Shown: positions 31,603-33,201 of the stretch, one piece after another | Position numbering within the stretch: position 1 is the first letter of the stretch | How the letters are laid out: the number at the start of each line of letters is the position of its first letter | Assembly: GCA_963560245.1 (NCBI GenBank) | Contig: CAUWNS010000020.1 | Span: forward strand, 1-33,201 | Length of the DNA: 33,201 nt | Reading direction: 5' to 3' | Source of the DNA: Pseudoruminococcus_B sp937901805 | GTDB taxonomy: Bacteria > Bacillota > Clostridia > Oscillospirales > Ruminococcaceae | Program-made: the position numbers and the translations under genes | The notes under the pieces: model-generated | Database searches by the model: none | What the model saw: only the letters and a program-made list of their open reading frames with translations | Told to the model about the DNA's origin: nothing

Positions 31603-33121
31603 AGGAAAAGAGCTTCATCTAAATCTGCATGCAAAACTTTTTTTGCTGATTGCTGGGATTTTACTGTTTAATATTATTCTAACGCTCTTTTTCGGCTCTA
31701 CTCTGTTCGGGACTTTGTATACAGCGGATAAAAAGGCCGATTTACGCCAAAACGCCCTTTCTCTGAAAAACGATTATCTGGATTCCGCTAAATCTTTTTG
31801 GCTGCAGCTCCAACAAACAGAAAATAAAAATATGACGGTTTGTATGTTCCGGATTGGGTGGGGAGAAATTTCAATCGAATACTATACCAGGCAAAACACC
31901 CAATACCCCGTTGTGAATGAAACCACATTGGATAAATTGACCGAATTTTATACTAATCGTAATTATGAAGGGATATTAAACAGTAATAGGGTATATTTTA
32001 AAGAGAGTCCCGAAAAAAGTACACAGGATCACTCCGATTACTTAACCGTATTTATTCATTTGGAAAACGATCGCTTTTTCATGCTGGAAACCCCAAAACA
32101 ATACATTCAGGAAACCGCCGCGCTGACCGTCCGGTATGTTTCTCTGATTTCCGGGGTCACATTTCTAATCGCCATGATTCTGGTGTTCTTTGCATCCGGC
32201 AGTATTATGAAACCAATCCGGGAAGTACAGCAGGCAGCACAGCGGATTTCCACACTCAATTTTGATAAAAAATGCAAGGTCACTTCCAAAGATGAAATCG
32301 GTATGCTTGCAGAGAGCATTAACCATATGTCCGATCGCCTTCAAGAGAGCATTTCCAGTTTAATCGATTCCAATGAATTACTGCGCGACGACCTGCTCCG
32401 CCAGGAACAAAGCGAACAGATGCGCCGGCGGTTTATTGCGAATGTATCCCACGATTTTAAAACCCCTCTGACGTTGATAATCAGTTATGCCGAAGCCCTT
32501 CGGGACAGTGAAAATATGGACGAGAAAACCAGACAGGAATATACCAATATTATCATGGAAGAGGGAGACAGGCTTTCGGGGCTGGTTAAATCCCTTTTGG
32601 AACTGTCCCGCCTGGAAAGCGGGACTGTGCAGCTGCAACGATCCATTTTCTCAATCAGCGAAATGTTAAAAGAGACTGTGCATAAATATCAAATTCTATT
32701 GCAAAAAAATAATATCACAGTGTGTACTGATTTTGATAACAGCCTGATTGTATATGCGGATTATGAAAAAATAGAGCGGGCAGCGTCTAATTTATTTGAA
32801 AATGCCATCAAATACAGCGGAAAAGACGGGCAGATTCGCCTTTCTTCTGTTCGGGAGGGCGACTTGTGCGTGGTGCGTATCTTCAACTCCGGAGGACAAA
32901 TTGCCCAGGAGGATTTGGAAAATATCTTTGTCAGTTTCTATCGCGGGGATAAGGCGAGGGCAAGAGAAGGTATGCAGAGCTATGGTATCGGCCTTGCCAT
33001 TGTAAAAGCAATTATGGATATGCATGGACAGCACTATGGAGTGCGCAATGTCCAGGACGGCGTAGAGTTTTGGTTCAGCCTTCGTCTTGCAAATATGGAC
33101 GAAGAACCAGAAAAAGAATAG
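31592..33121 (+). CDS. HAMP-domain sensor histidine kinase
   Basis: A 509-residue membrane sensor kinase, partner of the regulator before it. Transmembrane helix 1 lies at about residues 14-37 and helix 2 at about 181-203, enclosing an extracellular sensor region of about 140 residues that I cannot assign to a known fold. HAMP follows at 203-255, then HisKA with phospho-acceptor His287 in NVSHDFKTPLT, and the ATPase domain with N box NLFENAIKYSG, a degenerate G1 region (RIFNSGG in place of D-x-G-x-G), F box near FVSFYRGD and G2 YGIGLAIVK. The start is TTG at 31592, with AAAGGTGGG about 9 bases upstream and an 11-base overlap with the regulator gene. The final 12 residues are acidic. Confidence 0.93.
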   Translation: MNLKGKELHLNLHAKLFLLIAGILLFNIILTLFFGSTLFGTLYTADKKADLRQNALSLKNDYLDSAKSFWLQLQQTENKNMTVCMFRIGWGEISIEYYTRQNTQYPVVNETTLDKLTEFYTNRNYEGILNSNRVYFKESPEKSTQDHSDYLTVFIHLENDRFFMLETPKQYIQETAALTVRYVSLISGVTFLIAMILVFFASGSIMKPIREVQQAAQRISTLNFDKKCKVTSKDEIGMLAESINHMSDRLQESISSLIDSNELLRDDLLRQEQSEQMRRRFIANVSHDFKTPLTLIISYAEALRDSENMDEKTRQEYTNIIMEEGDRLSGLVKSLLELSRLESGTVQLQRSIFSISEMLKETVHKYQILLQKNNITVCTDFDNSLIVYADYEKIERAASNLFENAIKYSGKDGQIRLSSVREGDLCVVRIFNSGGQIAQEDLENIFVSFYRGDKARAREGMQSYGIGLAIVKAIMDMHGQHYGVRNVQDGVEFWFSLRLANMDEEPEKE

Positions 33122-33157
33122 TGCTCCAAAATGGAAACAGAGGACAAGGGTGATATG

Positions 33158-33195
33158 TACCCCCTTTACTGGACACCCAGTAGAGGGGGTATTAT
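33158..33195 (+). terminator. Hairpin after the histidine kinase gene
   Basis: A 15-bp stem with one G-U pair (33158-33172 with 33177-33191) and loop ACAC lies 37 bases after the kinase stop. The following TTATTATG is a poor T-run. It may be the operon terminator, or the terminal repeat and leader of an element whose first ATG is at 33197. Confidence 0.5.
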
Positions 33196-33201
33196 TATGC
33201 G

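Noticed and set aside
1..33201. CRISPR arrays, prophage modules, toxin-antitoxin pairs or defence systems
   Set aside because: No repeat-spacer pattern, integrase, phage structural gene or defence gene is visible anywhere in the window.

Overview
The window reads as a chromosomal segment of a spore-forming member of the Bacillota, most likely Clostridia (Oscillospiraceae/Ruminococcaceae-like; this lineage call is inference). The support is direct: spoIID, a 27-residue spoVM gene, a collagen-like surface protein, a PASTA-domain Ser/Thr kinase with its PP2C phosphatase, and the Bacillota gene order yicC-remA-gmk-rpoZ-priA-def-fmt-rsmB-rlmN-prpC-prkC-rsgA-thiN-spoVM. Most content is core-genome housekeeping. 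I see no prophage, CRISPR array, plasmid origin or complete insertion sequence.

Layout. 1-2400: the 3' end of thrS, a shared terminator, convergent aroQ, then divergent nitroreductase and SseB-like genes. 2400-5700: mostly minus-strand genes (CmpB-type membrane protein, a 67-residue protein, a HAD phosphatase, spoIID), plus one plus-strand flavodoxin gene broken by an in-frame TAA. 5776-8190: a membrane protein of unknown function, tRNA-Leu(UAG) with its promoter in the tail of that gene, about 560 bases without a gene but with several hairpins, and a collagen-like gene with a frameshift. 8259-13990: a plus-strand operon asp23-yloV(fakA-like)-recG-HAD phosphatase, followed by a variant histidine phosphatase. 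13995-16630: a convergent M14 zinc carboxypeptidase and a divergent AEC-family transporter.

16585-30370: one long minus-strand gene series, transcribed right to left from a good SigA-type promoter at 30341-30370. It covers nucleotide and RNA polymerase functions (gmk, rpoZ), replication restart (priA), formyl-Met processing (fmt, def), rRNA modification (rsmB, rlmN), the prpC-prkC signalling pair, ribosome maturation (rsgA), thiamine activation (thiN), a 54-residue double-membrane-span microprotein and spoVM. An intrinsic terminator lies inside the series between rpoZ and priA. Compared with the Bacillus subtilis order, coaBC and rpe are absent and a YugP-like membrane metallopeptidase sits between fmt and rsmB. 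The asp23-yloV-recG block that is downstream of spoVM in Bacillus is also in this window but separated by unrelated genes.

30800-33201: a two-component system (OmpR-type regulator and HAMP histidine kinase) divergent from yicC, then a 15-bp hairpin at the window edge that may be a terminator or the start of a mobile element.

The items most worth a second look are the two broken genes (flavodoxin nonsense codon, collagen-repeat frameshift), the spoVM microgene with its 54-residue partner, the structured gene-less region after tRNA-Leu, and the terminator inside the housekeeping operon.
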